64,000 nucleotides of DNA from Arcicella sp038230735 (lineage in GTDB: Bacteria; Bacteroidota; Bacteroidia; Cytophagales; Spirosomataceae): assembly GCA_038230735.1 (NCBI GenBank), contig JBBRMR010000018.1:1-64000 (forward strand). The letters are read 5' to 3'. The translations under genes were made by a program, and so were the position numbers. Shown piece after piece: positions 18,199 through 26,250 of this stretch (its first letter is position 1; every line of letters begins with the position of its first letter). Below the pieces are notes generated by a model, which saw only the letters and a program-made list of their open reading frames with translations, was not told the origin of the DNA and ran no database searches.

Positions 18199-19827
18199 TT
18201 ACATCATTCCGCCCATTCCGCCGCCACCGTGTGAGTGACCTGCTTCCGCTGGGGCTGGTTTGTCTGCAATTACACATTCTGTTGTCAATAACAATCCTGC
18301 AATTGAAGCTGCATTTTCCAAAGCCAAACGAGTTACTTTCGTTGGGTCAATGATACCTGCTTCAATCATATTTTCGTATTTGTCTTCACGAGCGTTATAT
18401 CCGAAGTCGCCAGAACCTGCTTTCACCGCATTCACCACTACCGAGCCTTCTCCACCTGCATTTGCCACGATAGTTCTCAATGGAGACTCAATCGCTTGAC
18501 GGATAATGTTGATACCCGTTGTTTGATCTTCGTTTTCACCTTGTAGTTCTTCTAAAGCCGTAATTGCACGAATAAATGCCACACCACCACCTGCAACGAT
18601 ACCTTCTTCAACCGCTGCACGAGTTGCGTGAAGTGCATCATCAACACGGTCTTTTTTCTCTTTCATTTCTACTTCCGTAGCGGCTCCGATGTAAAGAATA
18701 GCAACTCCGCCCGACAATTTAGCCAAACGCTCTTGCAATTTTTCACGGTCATAATCAGAAGTAGTATTTTCGATTTGTGCCTTGATTTGGTTTACACGAG
18801 CATCAATACCGTCTTTTTCACCCACACCGTTAATTACCGTTGTGTTGTCTTTGTCGATAACAATTTTTTCAGCTTGTCCCAAATATTCAATCGTAGCATT
18901 TTCCAATTTGAAACCACGCTCCTCTGAAATCACGGTACCACCCGTCAAAACAGCGATGTCTTCCAACATTGCCTTACGACGGTCGCCAAAACCTGGGGCT
19001 TTCACGGCAGCAACTTTCAAAGCACCACGAATTTTGTTCACTACCAACGTTGCCAATGCTTCTCCATCAACATCTTCCGAAATAATCAACAATGGACGAC
19101 CTGTTTGAGCAACAACTTCCAAAACTGGCAATAATTCTTTCATCGAAGATACTTTTTTCTCTGAAATCAAGATAAATGGACGCTCTAATTCAACTTCCAT
19201 TTTCTCAGTATTCGTAACAAAATATGGAGACAAATATCCTCTGTCGAACTGCATACCTTCTACTGTTTTTACTTCTGTTTCAGTTCCACGAGCTTCTTCA
19301 ACAGTGATAACACCTTCACGACCAACTTTTTCCATCGCATCGGCAATCATTGTTCCGATGGTCAAGTCTGAATTTGCAGAGATTGTTGCAACCTGAGCAA
19401 TTTGCTGAGAAGTTTCAATTGATTTCGATTGAGATTTCAAAGAAGCAACCACCGCAATAACCGCTTTGTCGATACCACGTTTCAAATCCATTGGGTTAGC
19501 ACCCGCCGCTACGTTTTTGGAACCGATTGTATAAATCGCTTGTGCCAAAACCGTTGCTGTTGTAGTACCATCACCTGCTTGATCAGCGGTTTTAGAAGCA
19601 ACTTCTTTCACCAACTGAGCACCCATATTTTCGATTGGGTCTTCCAATTCGATTTCTTTTGCCACTGAAACACCATCTTTTGTGATGGTTGGTGAACCGA
19701 ATTTTTTATCAATAATTACGTTACGACCCTTTGGTCCCAAGGTAACTTTTACTGCATTTGCTAATGTATCAACGCCTCTTTTTAGCTTATCTCGTGCGTC
19801 TGTGTCAAAAAATAATTCCTTTGCCAT
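18199..19827 (-). CDS. groL: Chaperonin GroEL
   Basis: 542 residues, the normal size of the 60-kDa chaperonin that folds proteins inside a double-ring cage with GroES and ATP. Signatures include KVTLGPKGRNVI at the N-terminus, DGTTTATVLAQAI (ATP-binding Asp), the AAVEEGIVAGGGVAF motif and a C-terminal GGGGMGGMM tail. It lies downstream of groES in a probable operon with a 181-bp spacer, unusually long for groESL. That spacer carries inverted heptamer repeat arms. A terminator follows. No CIRCE element is visible. Confidence 0.98.
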   Translation of the reverse strand: MAKELFFDTDARDKLKRGVDTLANAVKVTLGPKGRNVIIDKKFGSPTITKDGVSVAKEIELEDPIENMGAQLVKEVASKTADQAGDGTTTATVLAQAIYTIGSKNVAAGANPMDLKRGIDKAVIAVVASLKSQSKSIETSQQIAQVATISANSDLTIGTMIADAMEKVGREGVITVEEARGTETEVKTVEGMQFDRGYLSPYFVTNTEKMEVELERPFILISEKKVSSMKELLPVLEVVAQTGRPLLIISEDVDGEALATLVVNKIRGALKVAAVKAPGFGDRRKAMLEDIAVLTGGTVISEERGFKLENATIEYLGQAEKIVIDKDNTTVINGVGEKDGIDARVNQIKAQIENTTSDYDREKLQERLAKLSGGVAILYIGAATEVEMKEKKDRVDDALHATRAAVEEGIVAGGGVAFIRAITALEELQGENEDQTTGINIIRQAIESPLRTIVANAGGEGSVVVNAVKAGSGDFGYNAREDKYENMIEAGIIDPTKVTRLALENAASIAGLLLTTECVIADKPAPAEAGHSHGGGGMGGMM

Positions 19828-19850
19828 TTGTTTTTTGTTATTAATAATTA

Positions 19851-19999
19851 GTGATTGGTGATTAGTTTATAACCATCTAACACTAACCTTTTTCAAAATG
19901 TATTTGTAAATTTTATTTTAAGAAAATTATTTCGTGAAAACTGAATGATGAAAACAAGCGAAAGAAAATTCCAATCACTATTCATCAATCACCAATCAC
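19851..19999. repeat. Heptamer repeat arms (GTGATTG / CAATCAC) inside the groES-groEL spacer
   Basis: The left arm at 19851-19864 reads GTGATTG, GTGATTA. The right arm at 19972-19999 reads CAATCAC, TATTCAT, CAATCAC, CAATCAC, the complementary words in opposite orientation. They bracket about 107 bp of unique AT-rich DNA. Confidence 0.7.
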
Positions 20000-20008
20000 T
20001 AAACAAAA

Positions 20009-20287
20009 TTAAAGTATTGCGAAAATATCGCTCTCACGCATGATAAGGTAATCTTTTCCTTCTACTGCGATTTCTGTACCTGAATATTTACCGTACAAAA
20101 CAGTATCGCCTACCGAAACGGTCATTGGCTCATCTTTCTTGCCAGCTCCAACTGCTACAACAATTCCTCTTTGGGGTTTTTCTTTGGCAGTATCAGGAAT
20201 TATAATTCCGAATGATGTTTTTTCTTCTGCGGCTGCTGGTTCTACGATAACTCGGTCAGCCAAAGGTTTAATGTTAACTTGTGACAT
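20009..20287 (-). CDS. groS: Co-chaperonin GroES
   Basis: 92 residues, typical for the 10-kDa lid of the GroEL chamber. It contains KPLADRVIVEPAAAEEKT, the mobile loop (~EEKTSFGIIIPDTAKEKPQ), GDTVLYGKYSGTEI and DYLIMRESDIFAIL. It is followed in the same direction by groEL. An inverted repeat TGTCA-N7-TGACA lies 113 bp upstream of the start and may be an operator. Upstream lie the secG terminator and secG. Confidence 0.97.
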   Translation of the reverse strand: MSQVNIKPLADRVIVEPAAAEEKTSFGIIIPDTAKEKPQRGIVVAVGAGKKDEPMTVSVGDTVLYGKYSGTEIAVEGKDYLIMRESDIFAIL

Positions 20288-20399
20288 TGCTTTTTTGGAA
20301 AATTATTTAAAAATTTAGTATTTAGATTCTTGAAGAAATATGAATTTCCTACTACAAGAATCATCATTTATTATGCCATTGCCTAAAAAACGGTAATAT

Positions 20400-20416
20400 T
20401 GTCATGTTTGCTGACA
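20400..20416. promoter_or_regulatory. Candidate operator upstream of groES
   Basis: A perfect interrupted palindrome, TGTCA then 7 nt then TGACA, lies 113-129 bp before the groES start. It differs from CIRCE (TTAGCACTC-N9-GAGTGCTAA). The function is inferred only from symmetry and location. Confidence 0.4.
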
Positions 20417-20513
20417 GTGGGCTTTGTTTTGGTAAAAGTAAATTTCAGGTTTGGCATACTCAACGGTAAAATTGGCATTTATGTCCTATCATCACGACAA
20501 ACCTCTGAACAAT

Positions 20514-20547
20514 AAAAAAGGAGTACTTGATTAAGCACTCCTTTTTT
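20514..20547 (-). terminator. Rho-independent terminator of secG
   Basis: AAAAAGGAGT pairs with ACTCCTTTTT, the stem extended by CTT/AAG, with a T-run on the minus strand. It lies 18 bp after the secG stop codon and separates secG from groES. Confidence 0.88.
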
Positions 20548-20565
20548 GTTAATTGTAAAAAACTC

Positions 20566-20934
20566 TTATTTCTTAGCTGGTGCTGCTGGTGCAGGAGCCG
20601 TTGGATTCGGTGCTGGGGCTGTTGGATTAGCGGCTGGTCCTGCTGGTAAACCTGCTTTCCCTTTTGCAGCTTCAATATTAGCTGATTCAATAGCTCCAAC
20701 TTTATCAGTTGGTGTGATAAATTTTGTTGCCAAAACTAACAAAGCCATGGTGATTGCTCCACCCCAAGTAATCTGCTCTAAAAGGTCTCCTGTGCGTTGA
20801 ACACCAAACATTTGGCTGGCTCCTGCCGTTCCAAACTCACCTGAAAGTCCGCCACCTTTTGGATTTTGGATTAACACTACAAAAACGATTAAAACTGCAA
20901 TAATGCAAATAACAACGATAACTGCTCCGAACAT
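20566..20934 (-). CDS. secG: Preprotein translocase subunit SecG
   Basis: 122 residues. The N-terminal transmembrane helix (~3-22, VIVVICIIAVLIVFVVLI) is followed by the SecG signature QNPKGGGLSGEFG, then a second helix (~58-75, GGAITMALLVLATKFI). SecG associates with SecYE in the inner membrane and assists SecA-driven export. The C-terminal 45 residues are Ala/Pro-rich (PTAPAPNPTAPAPAAPAKK), as in many Bacteroidota homologues. It sits downstream of lptE and the helical-repeat gene in a conserved envelope neighbourhood. Confidence 0.93.
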   Translation of the reverse strand: MFGAVIVVICIIAVLIVFVVLIQNPKGGGLSGEFGTAGASQMFGVQRTGDLLEQITWGGAITMALLVLATKFITPTDKVGAIESANIEAAKGKAGLPAGPAANPTAPAPNPTAPAPAAPAKK

Positions 20935-21026
20935 TTCTTTTTTAATTTGAAAATTTGAAAATGAATTAAATATCTTTTGTCTTAGTTAGGTTAAAAATAA
21001 GAAGGCATATACTTAGAAGAGAAAAA

Positions 21027-21722
21027 CTATGCCAATTCTTGAATTTTGGATGTAAAGTACGCCTTTTTTTCTGGAAATTTCAAAATTAATTTTTCATAAA
21101 CCTCAATTGCTTTGTCCTTACGCCCCTGCATCGTGAGGATTTTGGCATAACTTTCTGTAACAATTCCTTTCTCCAAACGCACACTTCCCGAAGATAAATC
21201 CTCTTGTTTGCCCATCGCTTCCAATTGGCTTTTGGTAGTACGAATTAAACCAGGGTCTTTGGTTAGAAAACTATCAATGATTGAATTTTGTAAGTCTCGG
21301 CGTTGAGCGATTTCATCAATAAAATAGTCTTCAACCACCACAGAGTTATTTAAAATATCACGGTCTGAAATATCTTTTTGGGGTTCTATTTCTAATTCAA
21401 TCATCTGATTATCAATGCTTTGCTCAAATTTTTGCAAATACTCAGATTCGTATTTACCTTGAACTGAAACAAGTTGCTCATTCTTAAAACTCCCATTTAT
21501 CAACTTTCGTAAAGCATTACGACTAAGGGCATAGGCGGAGGCATGGCGAATTTTCTCGAATGCCAATTCTTCCGCATATTGTGCATGATAGCCCTTCGCC
21601 AAAAGCGTATGAGCCAATTGGCAATAGGGATATTGATTGGTGATTGCCTCAATCGTTTTTACATCCGTCAAAGAAATATTAACTGGATGGGCAACTAAAT
21701 ATGAAAATACGTCTTTATTCAT
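21027..21722 (-). CDS. Conserved helical-repeat (TPR-like) protein of the lptE-secG neighbourhood
   Basis: 231 residues, mostly alpha-helical, no signal peptide. The C-terminus SYAKILTMQGRKDKAIEVYEKLILKFPEKKAYF is a recognisable single TPR unit (~191-225). The N-terminal part (IEAITNQYPYCQLAHTLLAKGYHAQYAEELAFEKIRHASAYALSR) is characteristic of a conserved Bacteroidota family without a known biochemical function. Its position between lptE and secG suggests an envelope-biogenesis link, but that is inference. The start codon is preceded by heptamer words TGTTCGA. Confidence 0.78.
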   Translation of the reverse strand: MNKDVFSYLVAHPVNISLTDVKTIEAITNQYPYCQLAHTLLAKGYHAQYAEELAFEKIRHASAYALSRNALRKLINGSFKNEQLVSVQGKYESEYLQKFEQSIDNQMIELEIEPQKDISDRDILNNSVVVEDYFIDEIAQRRDLQNSIIDSFLTKDPGLIRTTKSQLEAMGKQEDLSSGSVRLEKGIVTESYAKILTMQGRKDKAIEVYEKLILKFPEKKAYFTSKIQELA

Positions 21723-21728
21723 AATTTT

Positions 21729-21821
21729 GATGTTCGATGTTCGAGTTTAGATGTTATATTTAATTCAATTGTTCTTATCGACAAACCCGAATATCGAAAA
21801 ACAAACATGGAACAACGAAAA
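21729..21821. repeat. Heptamer-periodic inverted arms between lptE and the TPR-like gene
   Basis: TGTTCGA repeats at 21730-21744. At 21787-21821 the opposite-orientation words CCGAATA, TCGAAAA, ACAAACA, TGGAACA, ACGAAAA run to the lptE stop codon. The arms occupy most of the 100-bp spacer. Confidence 0.75.
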
Positions 21822-21822
21822 A

Positions 21823-22347
21823 CTACCATTCTCCCGCAGTTTTGTTAAAAATATCCAGTACAATTTGATCTAAAATCTTGGGAATTAGTTCCGCTTGCAC
21901 CGCTGTGATGGTTTGTGTTTGAGCAAAATCTTGATAAAAAGAAAATTCTTGGTCATAGTTTTTATCTTCATTTTTAGCATTGGTAAATTTTACTTGAACT
22001 CTAATTGTCAGACGGTTAAGCCCTCCTTTATCATCGGCAGTTGGTGCTTTTGCTTCTACTTCAAACCCTGTGATTGCTCCTTCGAACATCAAATCGGGAT
22101 TGGTCGTAGTGGTTTTTAAAGAGGTATTTCTTTGGAAATATTCTTTCAATTTTTCATTAAAGGTCAAACTTAAATTGGCAGGTCCTCCTGCGGTTTGAAA
22201 AATGAAGTTTTGAATTTGAATCGTCTTCAAATTTGGGTCAAGACTTGTGCCTCGGAAGGAGTAACAGGCAGTGAACAGTGAACAGTAAACAGTGAACAGT
22301 AAATAGCGAAAAAACAGCGATTTGCGAAAAGTAGTGAAAAATGACAA
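21823..22347 (-). CDS. lptE: LPS-assembly lipoprotein LptE-like
   Basis: About 174 residues from a TTG start at 22347. The reading frame is open further upstream to 22485, but that part lies inside the sigma-54 gene and translated repeats. A lipoprotein signal (SLFFRYLLFTVYCSLFTAC) precedes YSFRGTSLDPNLKTIQIQNF, the typical Bacteroidota LptE opening. The rest (LSLTFNEKLKEYFQRNTSLKTT, GAITGFEVEAKAPTADDKGGLNRLTIRVQVKFTN) matches the family. LptE plugs LptD in the outer membrane. Remarkably, the hydrophobic signal core is encoded by five tandem 7-nt units. It follows the activator gene, as in relatives. Confidence 0.82.
   Translation of the reverse strand: MSFFTTFRKSLFFRYLLFTVYCSLFTACYSFRGTSLDPNLKTIQIQNFIFQTAGGPANLSLTFNEKLKEYFQRNTSLKTTTTNPDLMFEGAITGFEVEAKAPTADDKGGLNRLTIRVQVKFTNAKNEDKNYDQEFSFYQDFAQTQTITAVQAELIPKILDQIVLDIFNKTAGEW
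22269..22303. repeat. Five tandem heptamers (CAGTRAA) within the lptE signal-peptide codons
   Basis: Five uninterrupted 7-nt units, CAGTGAA or CAGTAAA on the plus strand, lie in the sense-strand codons for the LptE hydrophobic signal core and run nearly to the lipobox. Because 7 is not a multiple of 3, gain or loss of one unit would shift the frame. Confidence 0.9.
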
Positions 22348-22376
22348 CTGTTTGCTGTCTATTGGTAAATAGTCTC

Positions 22377-22408
22377 TGTTTACTGATAACTGATAACTGA
22401 TAACTGAC
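22377..22408. repeat. Tandem heptamers (TGATAAC)
   Basis: TGTTTAC followed by three exact TGATAAC units (22384-22404) lies immediately after the stop codon of the sigma-54 activator gene on the minus strand. The word matches the class of short tandemly repeated repetitive (STRR) heptamers known from cyanobacterial intergenic DNA. Confidence 0.85.
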
Positions 22409-23746
22409 CTACTCTTCCTCAATATCATACTGTTTAATCTTTCTATAAAGCGTTCTTTCAGAGATTCCCAAGTCTTGTGCGGCATATTTTCGTTTGTTTT
22501 TGTTTTTCTGTAAAGCCTTGATAATCATATCTTTTTCCTGTTTTTCTAATGAAAAAGATACTTCTTCGGCTTCATGAGTAACGTCTATAAACCCATTTTT
22601 AGCTTGCTGATTTTCACCATTTAAGTTAATAATTGTTAATTCTTGATTTGTATGATGATTTGAGTGTCCATTGGGTAAAAATCTCGAAGGATTGTTTTCA
22701 GTTGGGTAAGATTTTGGTGAATAGGGAAATGATTTTTCATTATCCAAATCTTCAAAAATTGCTTCGTTTTCTTTCAAAACATCTGGGTTGATTTCTCCAT
22801 TTTGTAAAACTTCCAAAAACATCTTTTTCAATTCTGTAACGTCCCTCCGCATATCAAAAAGCACTTTATACAAAATCTCTCTTTCCGAAAAATCATTGGC
22901 GTTATTAGCTTCTACATCCCTTCTAATCAGACTATTACCAATATTTTGACCATTATTCATTTGTAAATAACGAGTCAATTTGTTGGCATCAATCGTTCTA
23001 TCATCCACTTCCAAAATAGAAATTTGTTCTGCCAAATTCTTCAATTGACGGATGTTGCCAGGGAATCTTTGCGACAATAAAACTTGCTGTGCATCGGGCG
23101 TTAATTGGATAGATTTGATGCGATATCTTTCAGCAAAATCGGAAGTAAATTTTCTAAATAACAGCTCAATATCCAGTCCTCTATCTCGCAAAGGCGGCAC
23201 AAAAATCGGAACGGTATTCAGTCGATAATAAAGGTCTTCTCTAAATTTTCCACGTTCCACGGCAGTCATCAAATTGATGTTTGTTGCCACTACAACCCGA
23301 ACATTAGTTTTCTGGACTTTGGAAGAACCCACTCTGATAAATTCGCCATTTTCGAGTACCCTCAATAGACGTGCTTGCGTTCCCAAAGGCAATTCTGCGA
23401 TTTCATCCAAGAAAATTGTTCCTCCGTCAGTTACTTCAAAATAACCTTTTCGAGCATCAATTGCCCCCGTGAAAGCTCCTTTTTCATGTCCAAATAATTC
23501 AGAATCAATCGTTCCTTCGGGAATTGCCCCGCAGTTTACCGCAATGAATTGACCATGTTTGCGGACGGAAAGATTATGGATAATTTTGGAAAAAGACTCT
23601 TTTCCAGAACCACTTTCGCCCGTTATTAGCACCGTCATGTCCGTAGGGGCTACTTGGGCGGCTACTTCAATGGCATGATTCAGATTTGGCGAATTACCAA
23701 TAATTCCGAACCGGGCTTTTATATTTTGTAAATCAGATTGTTGCAT
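22409..23746 (-). CDS. Sigma-54-dependent transcriptional activator without receiver domain
   Basis: 445 residues. The AAA+ domain starts almost at the N-terminus: Walker A GESGSGKE (43-50), GAFTGA loop for sigma-54 contact (90-95), Walker B TIFLDEI (Asp114, Glu115), and the sensor arginine region FREDLYYRLNTVPI. A ~130-residue linker leads to a Fis-type helix-turn-helix (KRKYAAQDLGISERTLYRKIKQYDI, ~418-441). Without a regulatory domain, activity may be set by expression level or a partner. Regulators of this type sit between miaB and lptE in many Cytophagales, suggesting a role in envelope gene control; targets are unknown. Confidence 0.9.
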   Translation of the reverse strand: MQQSDLQNIKARFGIIGNSPNLNHAIEVAAQVAPTDMTVLITGESGSGKESFSKIIHNLSVRKHGQFIAVNCGAIPEGTIDSELFGHEKGAFTGAIDARKGYFEVTDGGTIFLDEIAELPLGTQARLLRVLENGEFIRVGSSKVQKTNVRVVVATNINLMTAVERGKFREDLYYRLNTVPIFVPPLRDRGLDIELLFRKFTSDFAERYRIKSIQLTPDAQQVLLSQRFPGNIRQLKNLAEQISILEVDDRTIDANKLTRYLQMNNGQNIGNSLIRRDVEANNANDFSEREILYKVLFDMRRDVTELKKMFLEVLQNGEINPDVLKENEAIFEDLDNEKSFPYSPKSYPTENNPSRFLPNGHSNHHTNQELTIINLNGENQQAKNGFIDVTHEAEEVSFSLEKQEKDMIIKALQKNKNKRKYAAQDLGISERTLYRKIKQYDIEEE

Positions 23747-23782
23747 AATTTAACTAATAATTGGCACCGCTGCGGCGGACCG

Positions 23783-23935
23783 TGCTGATGACGCAGATGC
23801 TACGCAACGCAGATTAGAAAAGGATTTTAAGTTGATAATCATTCACAACCTCCTCATTAACACTTTACTCTTAACAGTAGATTCTAAATAAAAATCTTCT
23901 TGAATCTGCGTTGCAAAGCATCTGCGTTATCAGCG
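23783..23935. repeat. 33-bp inverted repeat pair (ATCTGCGTT class) between miaB and the activator gene
   Basis: Arms at 23783-23815 and 23903-23935 are reverse complements at 30 of 33 positions, separated by 87 bp. The core words are ACGCAGATGC and AACGCAGATT, spaced 9-10 nt. It resembles the repeats at 14.6 and 34.0 kb. The right arm ends 2 bp from the miaB stop codon. Overall structure is MITE-like but with no coding content. Confidence 0.85.
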
Positions 23936-23937
23936 TT

Positions 23938-25410
23938 CTATTGTAAAGCCTCTCCTTTCAGAGTAGCAGAAGAACAAGAGGTTATTTTCACCATTACATA
24001 ATCCCCTTTTTTATATTCTCCTTTAGCAAAAATTACTTTTTTATTATGGTCGTTTCGTCCTTGTAAGAAATCATCGGAACGTTTAGAAAAACCTTCTACC
24101 AATACTTTTTGAACTTGACCAATCACCAAATTATTGCGTTCTCCTGAAATTTGTTGTTGCAATTCAATAATTTCTGCCAAACGCCTTTGTTTTACCTCCG
24201 CAGGAATATCGTCTTTATATTTCTTGGCGGCGGGCGTTCCTGGGCGTTCTGAATAGGAAAACATGAAACCATAATCGTATTTTACATACTTAATTAACGA
24301 CAACGTTTCCAGATGGTCTTCTTCGGTTTCAGTACAAAAACCAGCAATCATGTCTTGCGAAATGGCACAATCATCGCCAAAAATTTCACGAATTTTATTA
24401 ATTCTATTGATGTACCAAGCTCTGTCATAAGTTCGATTCATCAATTTCAGAATTCTACTACTGCCACTTTGAGCGGGTAAATGAATATAATTACAGATAT
24501 TTTCGTATTTTTTAATGGTATAAAGAACCTCGTCAGTAATATCTTTTGGGTGTGAGGTTGAGAATCGAACTCTTAACTCTGGACTGATGAGAGCAACGAG
24601 TTCGAGCAAGTTAGCAAAATTAACAGCCCCCCCCGCCCCCGAAGGGGGAGCTTTCGAGTCTAAATTCTGTTTACTAACTCCCCCTTCGGGGGTTGGGGAG
24701 CTATATTTATATGAATCCACATTCTGCCCTAAAAGCGTAACTTCTTTATACCCTTTGTTCAATAAATCCTGACACTCATGCAGTATTGAAGTAACATCAC
24801 GAGAGCGTTCACGCCCACGGGTATATGGCACTACGCAGAATGAACACATATTATCACAACCACGCATGATGGACACGAAGGCGGTTACACCATTTGAGTT
24901 CAGGCGGACGGGCGTAATTTCTGCGTAAGTTTCTTCTCTGGAAAGAAAAACATTGATGGCTTTTTGACCACTTTCAGCTTCTTGCAAAAGATTGGGTAAA
25001 TCTCGGTACGAATCTGGACCTGCCACAATATCAACCAATTTTTCTTCTTCCAATAATTGCGTTTTCAAGCGTTCTGCCATGCAACCCAACACGCCCACAA
25101 CTATTTCTGGACGCTTTTTCTTTAAATATCCAAAGTTTTTTAAGCGATTTCTTACCTTTTGTTCAGCATTATCTCTGATGGCACAAGTGTTCAACAGGAT
25201 AACATCAGCAGTTTCAAAATTGGCTGTGGTGGCGTATCCACCTTCTTGCAAAATTGACGTAACTATCTCACTATCAGAGAAATTCATCTGACAGCCATAA
25301 CTTTCAATGTATAATTTCTTTTTGCCTTTGGCATTCATCTCCTCCACCGTAGTTTTGGGGGTATCCAAGGCTTCTTTGTCTTCAACCGTAAGTATTTCTA
25401 ACTCTCTCAT
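23938..25410 (-). CDS. miaB: tRNA-2-methylthio-N6-dimethylallyladenosine synthase
   Basis: 490 residues, radical-SAM methylthiotransferase acting on A37 of tRNAs. The N-terminal UPF0004 domain carries Fe-S ligands Cys40, Cys76 and Cys110. The radical SAM motif CDNMCSFC gives Cys185, Cys189 and Cys192. A C-terminal TRAM domain is present. The unusual feature is a ~27-residue Pro/Gly/Ser-rich segment at about 236-262 (between VDSYK and VNFANLLELV) encoded by a GC-rich inverted repeat; related proteins usually have a much shorter connector there. The frame is preserved. The start follows a CCGAACA-type repeat fragment. First gene of the miaB-to-groEL minus-strand series. Confidence 0.95.
   Translation of the reverse strand: MRELEILTVEDKEALDTPKTTVEEMNAKGKKKLYIESYGCQMNFSDSEIVTSILQEGGYATTANFETADVILLNTCAIRDNAEQKVRNRLKNFGYLKKKRPEIVVGVLGCMAERLKTQLLEEEKLVDIVAGPDSYRDLPNLLQEAESGQKAINVFLSREETYAEITPVRLNSNGVTAFVSIMRGCDNMCSFCVVPYTRGRERSRDVTSILHECQDLLNKGYKEVTLLGQNVDSYKYSSPTPEGGVSKQNLDSKAPPSGAGGAVNFANLLELVALISPELRVRFSTSHPKDITDEVLYTIKKYENICNYIHLPAQSGSSRILKLMNRTYDRAWYINRINKIREIFGDDCAISQDMIAGFCTETEEDHLETLSLIKYVKYDYGFMFSYSERPGTPAAKKYKDDIPAEVKQRRLAEIIELQQQISGERNNLVIGQVQKVLVEGFSKRSDDFLQGRNDHNKKVIFAKGEYKKGDYVMVKITSCSSATLKGEALQ
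24625..24705. repeat. GC-rich inverted repeat inserted in frame within miaB
   Basis: Two oppositely oriented copies of a CCCCCGAAGGGGGAG-type palindromic word (cores at 24636-24648 and 24680-24692) flank a ~30-bp AT-rich spacer. This is far more GC-rich than the surrounding gene. Translated on the miaB strand it yields SSPTPEGGV and APPSGAGGA. Confidence 0.85.
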
Positions 25411-25413
25411 TTT

Positions 25414-25424
25414 TGATGTTCGGT
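25414..25424. repeat. Short TTCGATG-class fragment upstream of miaB
   Basis: TGATGTTCGG on the plus strand (CCGAACATCA on the miaB strand) ends 4 bp before the miaB start codon. It is a single partial unit, included because its position matches other copies of the class. Confidence 0.45.
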
Positions 25425-25543
25425 TTTGCCTTTAATTGACAAAATGTACTGATTTTATTTTTATACAAATTTACGGAAAAATATGACAGAATGGCAGATT
25501 TATTTTTAAGAATTAGACTGCTCAATATTTTGAAGATTTGGAT

Positions 25544-26128
25544 TTAATCAAAATCTTCAAAATAGACCTGAGAAAAATTTTCAATATGATAAACGATATT
25601 ATTTGAAATTATAAATTGTTTATCTCCTCTGGTGCCTACTGGGGCTTGATAATAACCATTTTTATACCATCTTAAAACATAATGAATGGAACAAAATTTT
25701 CCTTCCATATTTTTCTGTCTTAACATTTCAATTTGAATATCTGAATTTGAATAAATTTTAATACTACTTAGTTTTGTTTTACATGATTTCAATAAAGCGA
25801 TTCCATTTTCTCGGATTGATTCAGGTAAATCATTGGGTAGTTTTATTGTATGAGTTGATAATTTAGTTCCCTGTAAACTATCAAGATATTTAAAAATATG
25901 CTCCTCATTATTAATCAAAAAACGCATAAAGTTTTCGTAGCTTTTTTTATTACTAACTAAAGAACTATCTATTGTTCCTTGTTGACAATAAGAATCGAAT
26001 AGTCGTAACTCTTCTCCAAGTTCTTTACACCTTTTATTTTTCGTAAAATTATCATAACCTTGAACGGAAATAACGATTAATATTATCGTACCTAATAAAA
26101 CTAAAAATACTTTTCCTCCTATTTTCAT
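25544..26128 (-). CDS. Hypothetical membrane-anchored protein
   Basis: 194 residues. One N-terminal transmembrane helix (~7-24, VFLVLLGTIILIVISVQGY) with no lipobox and little sign of cleavage; the rest is soluble, charged and helix-rich at first (residues ~30-75), then beta-rich toward ALRWYKNGYYQAPVGTRGDKQF. I recognise no family. It stands alone, upstream of miaB on the same strand, 133 bp away. Function unknown. Confidence 0.6.
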   Translation of the reverse strand: MKIGGKVFLVLLGTIILIVISVQGYDNFTKNKRCKELGEELRLFDSYCQQGTIDSSLVSNKKSYENFMRFLINNEEHIFKYLDSLQGTKLSTHTIKLPNDLPESIRENGIALLKSCKTKLSSIKIYSNSDIQIEMLRQKNMEGKFCSIHYVLRWYKNGYYQAPVGTRGDKQFIISNNIVYHIENFSQVYFEDFD

Positions 26129-26250
26129 TTATCTCTTTTGTTAGTAGTCAGATTCCAAAAAAATAAGCGTGCCTTAGTTACTATTTTCACCAATAATAAG
26201 TGTCTCAATTCAATGATTTTTTCGTAATTTTAAAAAAATACCAAATACTC

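Noticed and set aside
18628..19108. Antisense open frames in groEL
   Set aside because: Shadows of a highly conserved gene.
20288..20513. CIRCE/HrcA operator before groES
   Set aside because: No TTAGCACTC or GAGTGCTAA half-sites are present.
20460..20699. Gln-rich open frame overlapping secG
   Set aside because: It is the shifted frame of the Ala/Pro-rich SecG tail and runs through the terminator; no independent support.
22269..22408. CRISPR array
   Set aside because: Units are 7 nt with no 25-40-nt repeat and no unique spacers of constant length; no cas genes are nearby.
24625..24705. Assembly error from poly-C runs in miaB
   Set aside because: The two palindromes are ordered, oppositely oriented and leave the long reading frame intact; an error would more likely shift the frame.
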